Shown: positions 34,300-43,505 of the stretch, piece after piece
Layout of the letters: each line of letters starts with the position of its first letter
Numbering within the stretch: the stretch's first letter is position 1
Source of the DNA: Lachnospiraceae bacterium
Lineage (GTDB): Bacteria; Bacillota; Clostridia; Lachnospirales; Lachnospiraceae
Length of the DNA: 64,000 bases
Reading direction: 5' to 3'
Assembly (NCBI GenBank): GCA_024697065.1
Contig: JAILGE010000031.1
Location: forward strand, 62,001-126,000
Notes under the pieces: generated by a model
The model's database searches: none
Told to the model about the DNA's origin: nothing
The model's input: only the letters and a program-made list of their open reading frames with translations
Translations under genes and position numbers: made by a program

Positions 34300-36717
34300 A
34301 TGGATTACAATCCCAAAGAGATAGAGTCAAAATGGCAGAAATATTGGGAGGAGAATCAGACATTTAAGACAGATGTATGGGATTTTTCCAAGCCCAAATA
34401 TTATGTGCTTGATATGTTCCCTTATCCTTCGGGAGTAGGTCTTCATGCAGGTCATCCCGAGGGCTATACGGCAACGGATATCGTATCACGTATGAAGAGG
34501 ATGCAGGGGTACAACGTCCTTCATCCCATGGGATATGATTCATTTGGTCTTCCTGCGGAGCAGTATGCCGTTTCAACGGGAAACCATCCCGACGGTTTCA
34601 CAGAGAAGAATATCGAGACCTTTACAAAGCAGTTAAAAGAACTGGGCTTCGACTATGACTGGTCAAAGATGGTGAAGACTTCGGATCCTTCCTATTATCA
34701 TTGGACACAGTGGATCTTCAAGCAGCTTTATCTTGACGGATATGCAAAGTATGTTGATATGCCCGTAAACTGGTGCGAGGAGCTGGGAACTGTTCTTTCC
34801 AATGATGAAGTAATAGACGGTAAATCAGAGCGCGGCGGATATCCTGTTATCCGTAAAAATATGAAGCAGTGGGTCATCGACCAGCAGGCATTTGCAGAGG
34901 AACTCTTATCAGGGCTCGACGAGATCGACTGGCCTCAGTCCACCAAGGAGATCCAGAAGAACTGGATCGGAAGATCTGAAGGTGTAGAGGTTGATTTTCA
35001 GATAGTCGGCGGTGGACAGTTCTCCATTTACACCACATGTATTGAGACCATCTACGGTATCACATTTATGGTACTTGCTCCGGACGGAGATATCGTTAAG
35101 GAACTTATGCCCAGGATACAGAACAAGGAAGCTGTCCAGGACTATATCAATGAGACGTTGAAGAAGACTGATATGGACAGGACCGAGCTCAATAAGGGTA
35201 AATCCGGATGTCCTCTTGAAGGCATCATGGCCATCAATCCCGTTAACGGTAAGGAAGTTCCGGTATATATCGGTGATTTCGTTCTCGGCGGATACGGAAC
35301 CGGTGCCGTTATGGCGGTTCCCAGTCATGACCAGCGTGACTTTGAATATGCACAGTTCCACAACCTGCCCATGATCCAGGTTATCTCGGGAGCTGATGTA
35401 AGTGAGAAGGCTTTTGAGAAGCAGGATTATCTTGGTAAAGATGAGCCCAGGCTTATGAACTCTGCTGAATTTGACGGTATCACAGTTGCAGAGGCGAAGG
35501 TCGCCATCACTGACAAACTTGTTAAGATGGGCGTAGCCAGAAAGACCGTAAATTACAGATTCAGAGAGTGGATCTTTGCAAGACAGAGATACTGGGGAGA
35601 GCCCATGCCCATCGTTTATCTTGAGGATGGTTCCATCCATGTACTTGATGATGATGAGCTGCCTCTTGTTCTTCCCGTACTTGAGGATTATAAGGGAAAG
35701 AACGGCAAGGCTCCTCTCGATAATGCAACAGAGTGGAAACAGTATGAGCATAACGGCAGGAAGGGAGTCAGAGAGACCTCTACTATGCCCGGTTCTGCAG
35801 GATCCAGCTGGTACTATTTCAGATATATAGATCCGGATAATGATAAGGAATTTGCAGATCAGGAGCTCCTTAAGCACTGGCTGCCCGTAGATCTCTATGT
35901 GGGCGGACCCGAGCATGCGGTAGGACATCTCATGTATTCCAGGATCTGGAACAGATATCTCTATAACAAGGGACTTTCACCTGTTAAGGAGCCTTTTGCA
36001 AAGCTTGTTCATCAGGGAATGATACTCGGATCCAACGGCATCAAGATGGGAAAGAGATTCCCCGAATATGTTGTTAATCCCAGTGATATCGTTGAAAAAT
36101 ACGGCGCGGATACACTCCGTCTCTACGAGATGTTCATGGGTGCACTGGAGGCAAGCAAGCCCTGGAGCAATCAGGGTGTCGAAGGTGCCAGAAGATTCAT
36201 CAACAAGGTATGGAATTACTTCTCCAATACAGAGAATATCAGCGAGGAGAATGCTGACAGGCTTACAAGACTCTACCATCAGTCAGTCAGAAAGATCACA
36301 CACGACTATGAGACCCTTGGCTTCAATACTGCCATCGCTCAGATGATGATCTTCATGAATGAGGCTGTAAAGGGTACATGTCCCAGGGCTTATGCCGAAG
36401 GATTTATCAAGATGTTCGCATGCGTATGCCCGCACAGCGGTGAAGAGCTGTGGTCAATCCTCGGACACGACAAGACTCTTGCTTATGAGAAGTGGCCCGA
36501 ATTCGATGAGGCTCTTTGCAAGGAAGATGTCATTGAGATCGGTGTTCAGGTAAACGGTAAGGTAAGGGGTGTTGTAGGTCTTACCGATGATGATACACAG
36601 GATACAGCCGTTGAGAAGGCAAAAGAGATCGCGAGCGTTGCCAAGGCTATGGAAGGCAAAAATATCGCAAAGGTAATTTTTGTGAAGGGCAAGATCCTGA
36701 ATATCATTGTGAAGTAA
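34300..36717 (+). CDS. leuS: leucyl-tRNA synthetase
   Basis: An 805-residue class I synthetase charging tRNA-Leu. The ATP-site motif is PYPSGVGLHAGHPEGY (HAGH in place of HIGH, residues 43-58), the editing domain runs about 225-400 with GTGAVMAVPSHDQRD, and the second motif is KMGKRFPE (KMSKS equivalent with G for S). The C-terminal anticodon and tail domains are complete. AAGGAGG lies 8 bases before the ATG at 34300. The leader has a terminator-like hairpin but no T-box. Confidence 0.95.
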   Translation: MDYNPKEIESKWQKYWEENQTFKTDVWDFSKPKYYVLDMFPYPSGVGLHAGHPEGYTATDIVSRMKRMQGYNVLHPMGYDSFGLPAEQYAVSTGNHPDGFTEKNIETFTKQLKELGFDYDWSKMVKTSDPSYYHWTQWIFKQLYLDGYAKYVDMPVNWCEELGTVLSNDEVIDGKSERGGYPVIRKNMKQWVIDQQAFAEELLSGLDEIDWPQSTKEIQKNWIGRSEGVEVDFQIVGGGQFSIYTTCIETIYGITFMVLAPDGDIVKELMPRIQNKEAVQDYINETLKKTDMDRTELNKGKSGCPLEGIMAINPVNGKEVPVYIGDFVLGGYGTGAVMAVPSHDQRDFEYAQFHNLPMIQVISGADVSEKAFEKQDYLGKDEPRLMNSAEFDGITVAEAKVAITDKLVKMGVARKTVNYRFREWIFARQRYWGEPMPIVYLEDGSIHVLDDDELPLVLPVLEDYKGKNGKAPLDNATEWKQYEHNGRKGVRETSTMPGSAGSSWYYFRYIDPDNDKEFADQELLKHWLPVDLYVGGPEHAVGHLMYSRIWNRYLYNKGLSPVKEPFAKLVHQGMILGSNGIKMGKRFPEYVVNPSDIVEKYGADTLRLYEMFMGALEASKPWSNQGVEGARRFINKVWNYFSNTENISEENADRLTRLYHQSVRKITHDYETLGFNTAIAQMMIFMNEAVKGTCPRAYAEGFIKMFACVCPHSGEELWSILGHDKTLAYEKWPEFDEALCKEDVIEIGVQVNGKVRGVVGLTDDDTQDTAVEKAKEIASVAKAMEGKNIAKVIFVKGKILNIIVK

Positions 36718-36784
36718 ACTGAAAATGATGTAAAATTATTTCGAAGGCTTTAAAAATCTCCAAATGGAAAGTGAGGCGGACCTT

Positions 36785-37759
36785 ATGCCAAAGACCAAAG
36801 AAGTAAAGACGATAGGTGTACTTACAAGCGGCGGAGACTCTCCGGGAATGAATGCGGCTATACGTGCGGTTGTACGTAAGGCGATCTCCAACGGAATGAA
36901 AGTCAAAGGCATCAAGAAGGGATATCAGGGACTTCTCAATGAGGAGATAGTGGATATGGAGAGACACTCCGTATCCGAGATAATCGGCCTTGGCGGTACC
37001 ATACTGGGTACTGCGAGATGTGAAGAGTTCAAGACCGAGGAAGGCGTGAAAAAAGGCGCTGAGATCTGCAGAAAGCATGGTATCGACGGTATTGTTGTTA
37101 TCGGCGGCGACGGATCTTACAGAGGAGCCCAGAAGCTTTCTCATGAAGGAATAAATACGATAGGACTTCCGGGAACCATCGACCTTGATATTGCCTGCAC
37201 GGATTATACCATCGGATTTGATACAGCCATCAATACAGCGATGGAAGCTATCGATAAGGTACGTGATACATCTTCGTCCCATGAGAGATGTTCCATCATC
37301 GAAGTAATGGGTAGAAATGCAGGATTCATCGCCCTCTGGTGTGGTGTTGCCAACGGAGCAGAGGATATACTGCTTCCCGAGAAGTATGATTATAATGAGC
37401 AGACGCTTATCAACCATATCATCGAGAACCGTAAGAACGGCAAGAAGCATCATATAATCATCAATGCCGAAGGTATCGGTCATTCAACTTCCATGGCTCG
37501 AAGGATCGAAGCGGCCACGGGTGTGGAGACCAGAGCTACCATTCTGGGATACATGCAGCGAGGCGGATCCCCTACCTGTAAGGACAGATATTATGCATCC
37601 ATCATGGGAGCACGTGCTGCAGATCTTTTGAATGAAGGCAAGACAAACCGTGTGGTTGCGCAGAAGAACGGAGATTTCGTTGATTTTGATATTGATGAGG
37701 CGCTTGCCATGACCAAGTCAATACCTGAGTACGAATACGAGATGTCGAAGATCCTGTGA
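36785..37759 (+). CDS. pfkA: 6-phosphofructokinase
   Basis: A 324-residue glycolytic enzyme. Motifs: LTSGGDSPGMNAAIR at the start, IGGDGSYRGA (GDGS form typical of ATP users), PGTIDLDIACTDYTIGF with the catalytic Asp of TID, and MGRNAGFIA. The Asn usual after TID is Leu here. The length matches bacterial PfkA. The ATG at 36785 is chosen over that at 36764 because GAGGCGG precedes it and the protein then matches the family start. Confidence 0.92.
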   Translation: MPKTKEVKTIGVLTSGGDSPGMNAAIRAVVRKAISNGMKVKGIKKGYQGLLNEEIVDMERHSVSEIIGLGGTILGTARCEEFKTEEGVKKGAEICRKHGIDGIVVIGGDGSYRGAQKLSHEGINTIGLPGTIDLDIACTDYTIGFDTAINTAMEAIDKVRDTSSSHERCSIIEVMGRNAGFIALWCGVANGAEDILLPEKYDYNEQTLINHIIENRKNGKKHHIIINAEGIGHSTSMARRIEAATGVETRATILGYMQRGGSPTCKDRYYASIMGARAADLLNEGKTNRVVAQKNGDFVDFDIDEALAMTKSIPEYEYEMSKIL

Positions 37760-37793
37760 TCATATATATCTATAATACGGAGAGACGATAAGA

Positions 37794-38570
37794 ATGCTTA
37801 CTTCTATATCCAATAGCAGAATTAAACATCTTATATCCCTTAGAGATAAAGCAAAGGTCCGCCGTGAGGAGGGCCTTTTTATTGCTGAGGGTATCAGGAT
37901 AGTAAGAGAGGTTCCGACAGAAGATCTACAGGAGCTTTATTATTCCGAAGATTTTAGCGATGACCGCATTGGGAGCAGATATGAGATCCTGAGTACGGAT
38001 GTATTTAAAAAAGTAAGTGATGTGGGAACACCCCAGGGGGTGCTCGCTGTTGTAAGGCAGAAGAAATACAGCTTTACAGATCTCATTAAAGGTAAGGATA
38101 CCATGCTGCTTATCCTGGAGAATATTCAGGATCCCGGAAATATGGGGACAATGTTCAGAACGGCTGAAGCGGCGGGCTGTACGGGGATCATCATGACGGA
38201 TGATTGTGTTGATGTATATTCACCCAAGGTCGTCAGAGCCACCATGGGTGCTGTATTCCGTGTGCCTTTTATCATTTTGGAAAAGGATGGTATGCAGCAT
38301 TGCCTGGAGAAACTGAAAGATTCCAATGTGGCAGTAAATGCTGCAGCGCTTCAGGGGTCGGTTCCTTATACGGAGCCGGATTACAACGGAGGCTGCGCTT
38401 TTATTATCGGCAATGAAGGTAACGGACTTAAGGAACAGACGATAAGTGCAGTGGAGGATAAGGGTGGCAGAGCAGTGAGGATACCGATGGCCGGTAAAAC
38501 CGAATCTCTTAATGCTGCCGTAAGCGCCGCAGTTCTCATGTATGAGGCGGCAAGGCAGAGGAATAAATGA
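37794..38570 (+). CDS. TrmH/SpoU family RNA 2'-O-methyltransferase
   Basis: A 258-residue SPOUT methyltransferase. An N-terminal substrate-binding domain (SNSRIKHLISLRDKAK, then FIAEGIR) precedes the knotted domain: ENIQDPGNMGTMFRTAEA, IIGNEGNGL and IPMAGKTESLNAAVSAA, the three SpoU motifs that form the SAM-binding knot. The target is probably 23S rRNA or tRNA; which nucleotide cannot be told. It ends 16 bases before the ABC-F gene. Confidence 0.9.
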   Translation: MLTSISNSRIKHLISLRDKAKVRREEGLFIAEGIRIVREVPTEDLQELYYSEDFSDDRIGSRYEILSTDVFKKVSDVGTPQGVLAVVRQKKYSFTDLIKGKDTMLLILENIQDPGNMGTMFRTAEAAGCTGIIMTDDCVDVYSPKVVRATMGAVFRVPFIILEKDGMQHCLEKLKDSNVAVNAAALQGSVPYTEPDYNGGCAFIIGNEGNGLKEQTISAVEDKGGRAVRIPMAGKTESLNAAVSAAVLMYEAARQRNK

Positions 38571-38586
38571 ACAGACAGAGGACGAA

Positions 38587-39261
38587 ATGAATTTACTGTC
38601 AATGAAGGGTGTTTCAAAAGTTTATACGGAGCGGGTGCTGCTTGATGATGTTACCTTTGGCATAGATTCGGATGACAGAGTGGGAGTGATCGGTATCAAC
38701 GGTACAGGAAAATCCACTCTTCTCAAGATCATTGCGGGTATGGTTGAAGCGGATTCCGGAGAGATAGTCAAAGGCAAGAATGTTGTGATCACATATCTTC
38801 CTCAAATGCCCGAGTTTGACCGGGATTATACCCTCTATGAATATGTTGTTTCGGAGAATATCAAGAGACGTTCTCCCGCAGATGAATATGAAGCAAAGCA
38901 ACTTGAATCAGAGATAGAGGGTGAAGCCAGGAAGATACTTGGAAAGCTTGGCTTTGCAGATATTAATGCAAAGATAGGAAACTTTTCCGGGGGACAAAAG
39001 AAGAAAGCTGCTCTGGCGGCCTGCCTTCTTGCCAGGACGGATATCCTGCTTTTGGACGAACCGACAAACCATCTGGATAATGCCATGACGGAGTGGCTTC
39101 AGCTTTATCTTGAAAGCTACAGAGGCGCCATTGTCATGGTCACACATGACAGATATTTTCTTGACCTCGTCTGCAACAGGATAGTGGAAGTCGATAAGGG
39201 GAGTCTCTACAGCTATGAAACCAACTATGAAGGCTTTCTTGAAAAAAGGCAGAGAGGATAG
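38587..39261 (+). CDS. ABC-F ATPase, N-terminal part (gene split by frameshift)
   Basis: The first 225 residues of an ABC-F translation factor or ribosome-protection ATPase: Walker A GINGTGKST, signature NFSGGQKKK, Walker B ILLLDEPTNHLD and the H-loop VTHDRYFLD are all intact, and no membrane segment is present. The frame then ends after FLEKRQRG. At a run of six A (39242-39247) the other frame continues as KKAERIASALS..., the normal linker sequence, into the second half at 39321. One added A would fuse both halves. Confidence 0.8.
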   Translation: MNLLSMKGVSKVYTERVLLDDVTFGIDSDDRVGVIGINGTGKSTLLKIIAGMVEADSGEIVKGKNVVITYLPQMPEFDRDYTLYEYVVSENIKRRSPADEYEAKQLESEIEGEARKILGKLGFADINAKIGNFSGGQKKKAALAACLLARTDILLLDEPTNHLDNAMTEWLQLYLESYRGAIVMVTHDRYFLDLVCNRIVEVDKGSLYSYETNYEGFLEKRQRG

Positions 39262-39320
39262 CTTCAGCGCTTTCGACTCAGGATAAGCATGCCAATATCC
39301 TGCGTAAAGAGATAGCATGG

Positions 39321-40478
39321 ATGAGACGAGGCGCAAGAGCAAGATCTACCAAGCAGAAGGCACATATAGCCAGATATGAGGCACTGCGGGACGAGAAGCA
39401 GGTGGAGCTTGACCGTGATATCGAGATCAAAGCGATATCTTCCAGACTCGGAAAGAAGACAATAGAGCTTAAAGATATTTCCAAAGCTTATGACGGCAGG
39501 CAGCTGATAAAGGATTTTACATATACATTTTTAAGGGACGATCGGGTGGGGATCCTGGGACCTAACGGATGCGGAAAATCCACTCTTGTGAAAATGATAA
39601 TGGGATGTGTTGCTCCTGACTCGGGATGCATTGAGATCGGGGACACTGTGGTACCCGGATATTATGCACAGGAAGCTGAGTCCATGGATGATAATGAGAG
39701 AGTCATCGATTATATCAGGGATACTGCGGAATATATCAAAACCGAGGACGGATATGTTTCGGCATCCCAGATGTGCGAGATGTTTCTCTTTGATAAGACC
39801 ATGCAATATCAGCCTGTGGGAAAGCTTTCCGGAGGTGAGAAGAGGCGCCTTTATCTTTGCAAGGTACTGATGGAAGCACCGAATGTATTGATACTCGATG
39901 AGCCTACCAATGATCTGGATATATCCACTCTTCAGATCCTTGAAGACTATCTGGATACTTTTCCGGGGATAGTTGTGGCGGTTTCCCATGACAGGTATTT
40001 CCTGGACAGGATAGGAAGACGGATGCTTACCTTTGACGGTAAAGGAGGCATACATCTTTACAATGGAAATTATACGGAATTCTTTCTGGAATACAGCGAA
40101 GGTATAGATGGAAGCATAAATAAAAGCGGAGAAGAAGAAAATCCGCAGAAATCCCGGACATATAAGGCATCTTCAGATAAAGATATATCCGACCTGGCAT
40201 CTTCGGATAAAGGATCTGCAGGCCGTAAGGCAAGACCTCAGGTTCTAAAATTCACATATAAAGAACAGAAAGAATACGAGACCATAGAAGATGATATAAG
40301 CAGGATGGAAGATAAGAAGGCCGCACTTGAAAAGGAAATGGCGGACAACCCTACGGATTTTGTGAAGCTCGCAGAGCTGACTAAGGAAAAGGAAGAATGC
40401 GAGCAGGAGATCGACAGACTTATGGACAGGTATATATATCTGGAAGACAAGGCTGAGAAGATAAGATCCGGTTCATAA
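39321..40478 (+). CDS. ABC-F ATPase, C-terminal part (gene split by frameshift)
   Basis: The second half of the ABC-F protein: end of the linker (MRRGARARSTKQKAHIARYE), second ATPase domain with GPNGCGKST, KLSGGEKRRL, LILDEPTNDLD and VSHDRYFLD, then a coiled-coil C-terminal extension (about 270-385) as in the Uup type. The homologous frame already opens at 39243, and the ATG at 39321 is internal with no ribosome site, so it is unlikely to be a separate gene. Without frameshifting or slippage the product is probably not made. Confidence 0.75.
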   Translation: MRRGARARSTKQKAHIARYEALRDEKQVELDRDIEIKAISSRLGKKTIELKDISKAYDGRQLIKDFTYTFLRDDRVGILGPNGCGKSTLVKMIMGCVAPDSGCIEIGDTVVPGYYAQEAESMDDNERVIDYIRDTAEYIKTEDGYVSASQMCEMFLFDKTMQYQPVGKLSGGEKRRLYLCKVLMEAPNVLILDEPTNDLDISTLQILEDYLDTFPGIVVAVSHDRYFLDRIGRRMLTFDGKGGIHLYNGNYTEFFLEYSEGIDGSINKSGEEENPQKSRTYKASSDKDISDLASSDKGSAGRKARPQVLKFTYKEQKEYETIEDDISRMEDKKAALEKEMADNPTDFVKLAELTKEKEECEQEIDRLMDRYIYLEDKAEKIRSGS

Positions 40479-40608
40479 GGGCATGGGATAAGATCTTTCT
40501 GTTTCAAATGCAGGAATAAAATCCATCAGAATTCGATTGAAACCTGGCCGGAATTTAATTGGAATCCGAATTGAAATAAAGAGACAGTATGGAATTATAG
40601 CGGGCAAG

Positions 40609-40617
40609 TGATATAAT
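40609..40617 (+). promoter_or_regulatory. extended -10 promoter of proC
   Basis: TGATATAAT is a perfect -10 box with TGn, about 65 bases before the start codon. The -35 match (ATGGAA) is weak. Confidence 0.5.
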
Positions 40618-40681
40618 GAGTCCGCCGGAAGATTGGAAAAAGAATGAAATTAATAAAGCCTGATTTTAGGAGGATATGATC

Positions 40682-41476
40682 ATGAAAATCGGATTTATAG
40701 GTTTGGGAAACATGGCAGGAGCTATGATAGGCGGTCTCGTAAAAAGCGGCCTTGTTAAGCCCGCGGACATATGCGGATCTGACGTAAGTGAGGCTATGGT
40801 CCAAAAGCGTGCGGCAGAGTTTGGTATAAAGACAACAACGGATAATGCCGTTACCGTTGAATTTGCGGATTATCTTGTAATGGCCGTAAAGCCGCAGTTT
40901 GCAGGTGCTGTGATAAAGGATATCAGGGGTAAGATCCGCCCTGAGCAGGTTGTGGTTTCTATAGTTGCGGGAAAGTCACTGGCCTGGTATGAGGAACAGT
41001 TTGGAAAGGTTCAAAAGTGTGTACGCTGCATGCCGAACACTGCTGCTCTTGTGGGCGCAGCGATCACGGGTGTTACACCCAATGAGGCTGTAAGTGATGA
41101 GGAGCTTAAGAATGCGATCTCTATCATAGAGTCCTTCGGTAAGGCGTCTGTAGTACCCGAACATCTTATGGATGCGGTATGTGCTGTCAGCGGAAGCGCT
41201 CCCGCATATGTATTTATGTTTATTGAAGCAATGGCAGATGCTGCTGTTGAGGAAGGTATGCCCCGTGCGCAGGCTTATGAATTTGCCGCAAATGCGGTAT
41301 ACGGAAGCGCAAAGCTTATGATAGATACGGGAAAGCATCCCGGCGAACTTAAGGATATGGTTTGCTCCCCTGCGGGAACTACCATTGCTGCGGTAAGAGT
41401 TCTTGAAGAAGCAGGTTTCCGCGGAACTGTTATTGATGCGGTTGAGGCTGCTGCCGAGAGATCAAAGGAACTGTAA
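40682..41476 (+). CDS. proC: pyrroline-5-carboxylate reductase
   Basis: A 264-residue NADPH-dependent enzyme for the last step of proline synthesis. It begins with the dinucleotide motif MKIGFIGLGNMAGAMIGG, has VKPQ near residue 72, RCMPNTAALVG near 118, and the C-terminal signature SGSAPAYVF and DMVCSPAGTTIAAV. AGGAGG lies 8 bases before the ATG at 40682 but only 2 before the ATG at 40676, so the second is preferred. It lies 7 bases before the permease gene. Confidence 0.94.
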   Translation: MKIGFIGLGNMAGAMIGGLVKSGLVKPADICGSDVSEAMVQKRAAEFGIKTTTDNAVTVEFADYLVMAVKPQFAGAVIKDIRGKIRPEQVVVSIVAGKSLAWYEEQFGKVQKCVRCMPNTAALVGAAITGVTPNEAVSDEELKNAISIIESFGKASVVPEHLMDAVCAVSGSAPAYVFMFIEAMADAAVEEGMPRAQAYEFAANAVYGSAKLMIDTGKHPGELKDMVCSPAGTTIAAVRVLEEAGFRGTVIDAVEAAAERSKEL

Positions 41477-41483
41477 GAATAAA

Positions 41484-42665
41484 ATGTTTAAAGTAATAAA
41501 AGATTTTATAAAAAAAGAAACAGTTTTGAGCGCGGCAGCAGTACTTGCCGTGCTCTCTGCTTTTATTGTGCATCCTGATAGTCAGTATGTTTCCTATATC
41601 AATTTCAGGGTACTTGCCATACTGACCGGCCTGATGATCGTAATGGAGGGATTCAAGAAGCTGGGAGTGTTTGCAAGGATCGCATCCACGCTGCTTTTCC
41701 ATGTTAAAACCGATACAGGCATAGGCCTTATACTCATAGGTTTATGCTTTATCTTTTCAATGTTCATCACAAATGATGTTGCGCTTATCACATTTGTACC
41801 TCTTACTATAGAGACACTCAAAAGATCGGGGCGCATGAAGCATCTGATACATATCGTTGTAATGCAGACAGCCGCGGCCAATCTGGGAAGTATGATGACA
41901 CCGGTGGGCAATCCCCAGAATCTGTATCTCTACGATCTGATGCAGATGGAGGTTACTGATTTTGTGCTTTTAATGTTACCTTTAACCGCGATATCGGCCG
42001 GACTTATATTTTTGATATTCGGATGCTGGAATAAGGCGTCCGCCATCAAGGCGGCAAAGATCGGACGCAGGGATCCTTCTGATAAGAATGATGTCTGCCG
42101 GGTCGATCCCGATAACGAAAGCACAGAAAATAACACAGGTCATATCTCCGGGAGATATATCCTCCTTTATACGATATTGTTTGTGTTTAATCTTCTTACG
42201 GTATTTGATGTTGTTAAGTACTGGATCCCGCTTGCCGTGACGGTCATTGCAATATTTATAACAGACAGAAAGACACTTATAAAAGTCGATTATTCACTGA
42301 TCTTTATATTTATCGCATTCTTTATCTTTGTTGGTAATATGGGACGTATTCCTGAATTTTCTTCACTGCTGGCATCTGCAGTGAAGGGAAGAGAGATGGG
42401 GATAGCTATCCTTTCCAGTCAGGTGATAAGCAATGTGCCTGCGGCTTTGCTGCTGTCCGGTTTTACAGACGATTACAGGGCTTTGCTTTATGGCGTGGAT
42501 ATAGGAGGCCTTGGCACGCTCATCGCATCCATGGCCAGTCTTATCTCCTATAAGTATGTTGCGGTGGAGAACAAGGATCTCAGATTGAAATATCTGTTGA
42601 GATTTACCGTAGTAAATATAATGCTTTTGATCCCGCTCTATATCCTCGGAAGATTCCTTTTATAG
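41484..42665 (+). CDS. SLC13/ArsB-type anion permease
   Basis: A 393-residue polytopic protein with about 10-11 membrane segments of the citrate transporter (IT superfamily) type. Landmarks are FIVHPDSQYVSYINFRVL near the start, FITNDVALITFVPLT (about 94-108) and MMTPVGNPQNLYLY (about 137-150), which are the two conserved SLC13/NhaD/ArsB pore motifs. A polar loop of about 40 residues separates the halves. Substrate cannot be determined; dicarboxylates or arsenite are possible. It is probably cotranscribed with proC. Confidence 0.82.
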   Translation: MFKVIKDFIKKETVLSAAAVLAVLSAFIVHPDSQYVSYINFRVLAILTGLMIVMEGFKKLGVFARIASTLLFHVKTDTGIGLILIGLCFIFSMFITNDVALITFVPLTIETLKRSGRMKHLIHIVVMQTAAANLGSMMTPVGNPQNLYLYDLMQMEVTDFVLLMLPLTAISAGLIFLIFGCWNKASAIKAAKIGRRDPSDKNDVCRVDPDNESTENNTGHISGRYILLYTILFVFNLLTVFDVVKYWIPLAVTVIAIFITDRKTLIKVDYSLIFIFIAFFIFVGNMGRIPEFSSLLASAVKGREMGIAILSSQVISNVPAALLLSGFTDDYRALLYGVDIGGLGTLIASMASLISYKYVAVENKDLRLKYLLRFTVVNIMLLIPLYILGRFLL

Positions 42666-42677
42666 GACTTCCGGGGC

Positions 42678-43472
42678 TTATTTTTTCTTGCGGCTCGATG
42701 AATAAAGGGATTCGCGGACGCGTTCTTTTTCGAAGAACTGATCAACGGAATCGTGTATGGCATCAGGGCTGAGAGATTTGAGCAGGTAACCGTTGGGTTT
42801 GAGGCTCATGATACGGCTTACGGTATCCTTGTCATTCTTTCCTGTAAGGAAGATGATGGGGATATTTTCTGTTGTAGGCTCAGATCTGATCATTGAGAAG
42901 AAGTCACTGCCGTCAGCGATGGGCATGGCATAATCAAGTAAGATCAGATCGGTCTTATTCTTGGCAAGATAAGTGATGCCGCTTGCTGCGGAGTTCATCA
43001 TAGTCACGCTGTAACGGTCTGAAAGCCAGGCGTGGATGGATCTTAGATACATGACATCATCATCGATAACAAGAATATTCTTGCGTCTTGTTCCGTTTTC
43101 GCGTTCGGCAAGGTAGTCATCCAAAGCAAAGAGCAGGTCTTTGATATTGATGGGACGCTCGAATTTCTTGCTGATCACCTTGTCTGATATGGTTTTCGAG
43201 AGAGTATTGAATTCATCAAAGGAACCGATGACGAAAAGTTCTTTTTCATCCTCGATGCAGAAGTCTCTCAAATAGACTAAGAAGTCTCCGGCATCTTCAA
43301 GATAGTTTCCCAGGTAGAATATAACGATATCAGAGATGCTCCTTACTCTTTCGACATCTTTCATAACCGGAGCCGTATTGAATACGTCGTAGCCCGCCTT
43401 TGTGAGATTTTCACGTATGGCGCCTACTAGAAAGGCGCTGCCATAACTTATGAGAATTACTTTTTTGTCCAT
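42678..43472 (-). CDS. stand-alone response regulator with two receiver-like domains
   Basis: A 264-residue protein. The C-terminal half is a normal receiver (NILVIDDDVMYLRS, phospho-acceptor D180 in LLDYAMP, Thr in FLTGK). The N-terminal half (about 1-120) looks like a receiver that has lost its acidic pocket. No DNA-binding or enzymatic output domain exists. It lies 33 bases downstream of the hybrid kinase and is the last gene of that operon, so it probably accepts phosphate from the kinase's Hpt domain and acts through protein contacts. Confidence 0.82.
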   Translation of the reverse strand: MDKKVILISYGSAFLVGAIRENLTKAGYDVFNTAPVMKDVERVRSISDIVIFYLGNYLEDAGDFLVYLRDFCIEDEKELFVIGSFDEFNTLSKTISDKVISKKFERPINIKDLLFALDDYLAERENGTRRKNILVIDDDVMYLRSIHAWLSDRYSVTMMNSAASGITYLAKNKTDLILLDYAMPIADGSDFFSMIRSEPTTENIPIIFLTGKNDKDTVSRIMSLKPNGYLLKSLSPDAIHDSVDQFFEKERVRESLYSSSRKKK

Positions 43473-43505
43473 ACCAGGTCCTCTCGGTAGTTTTATCGGG
43501 AAAAC

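Noticed and set aside
34909-35928. 339-codon open frame on the minus strand
   Set aside because: It lies inside leuS, whose catalytic and editing motifs are intact; no ribosome site and no known domain.
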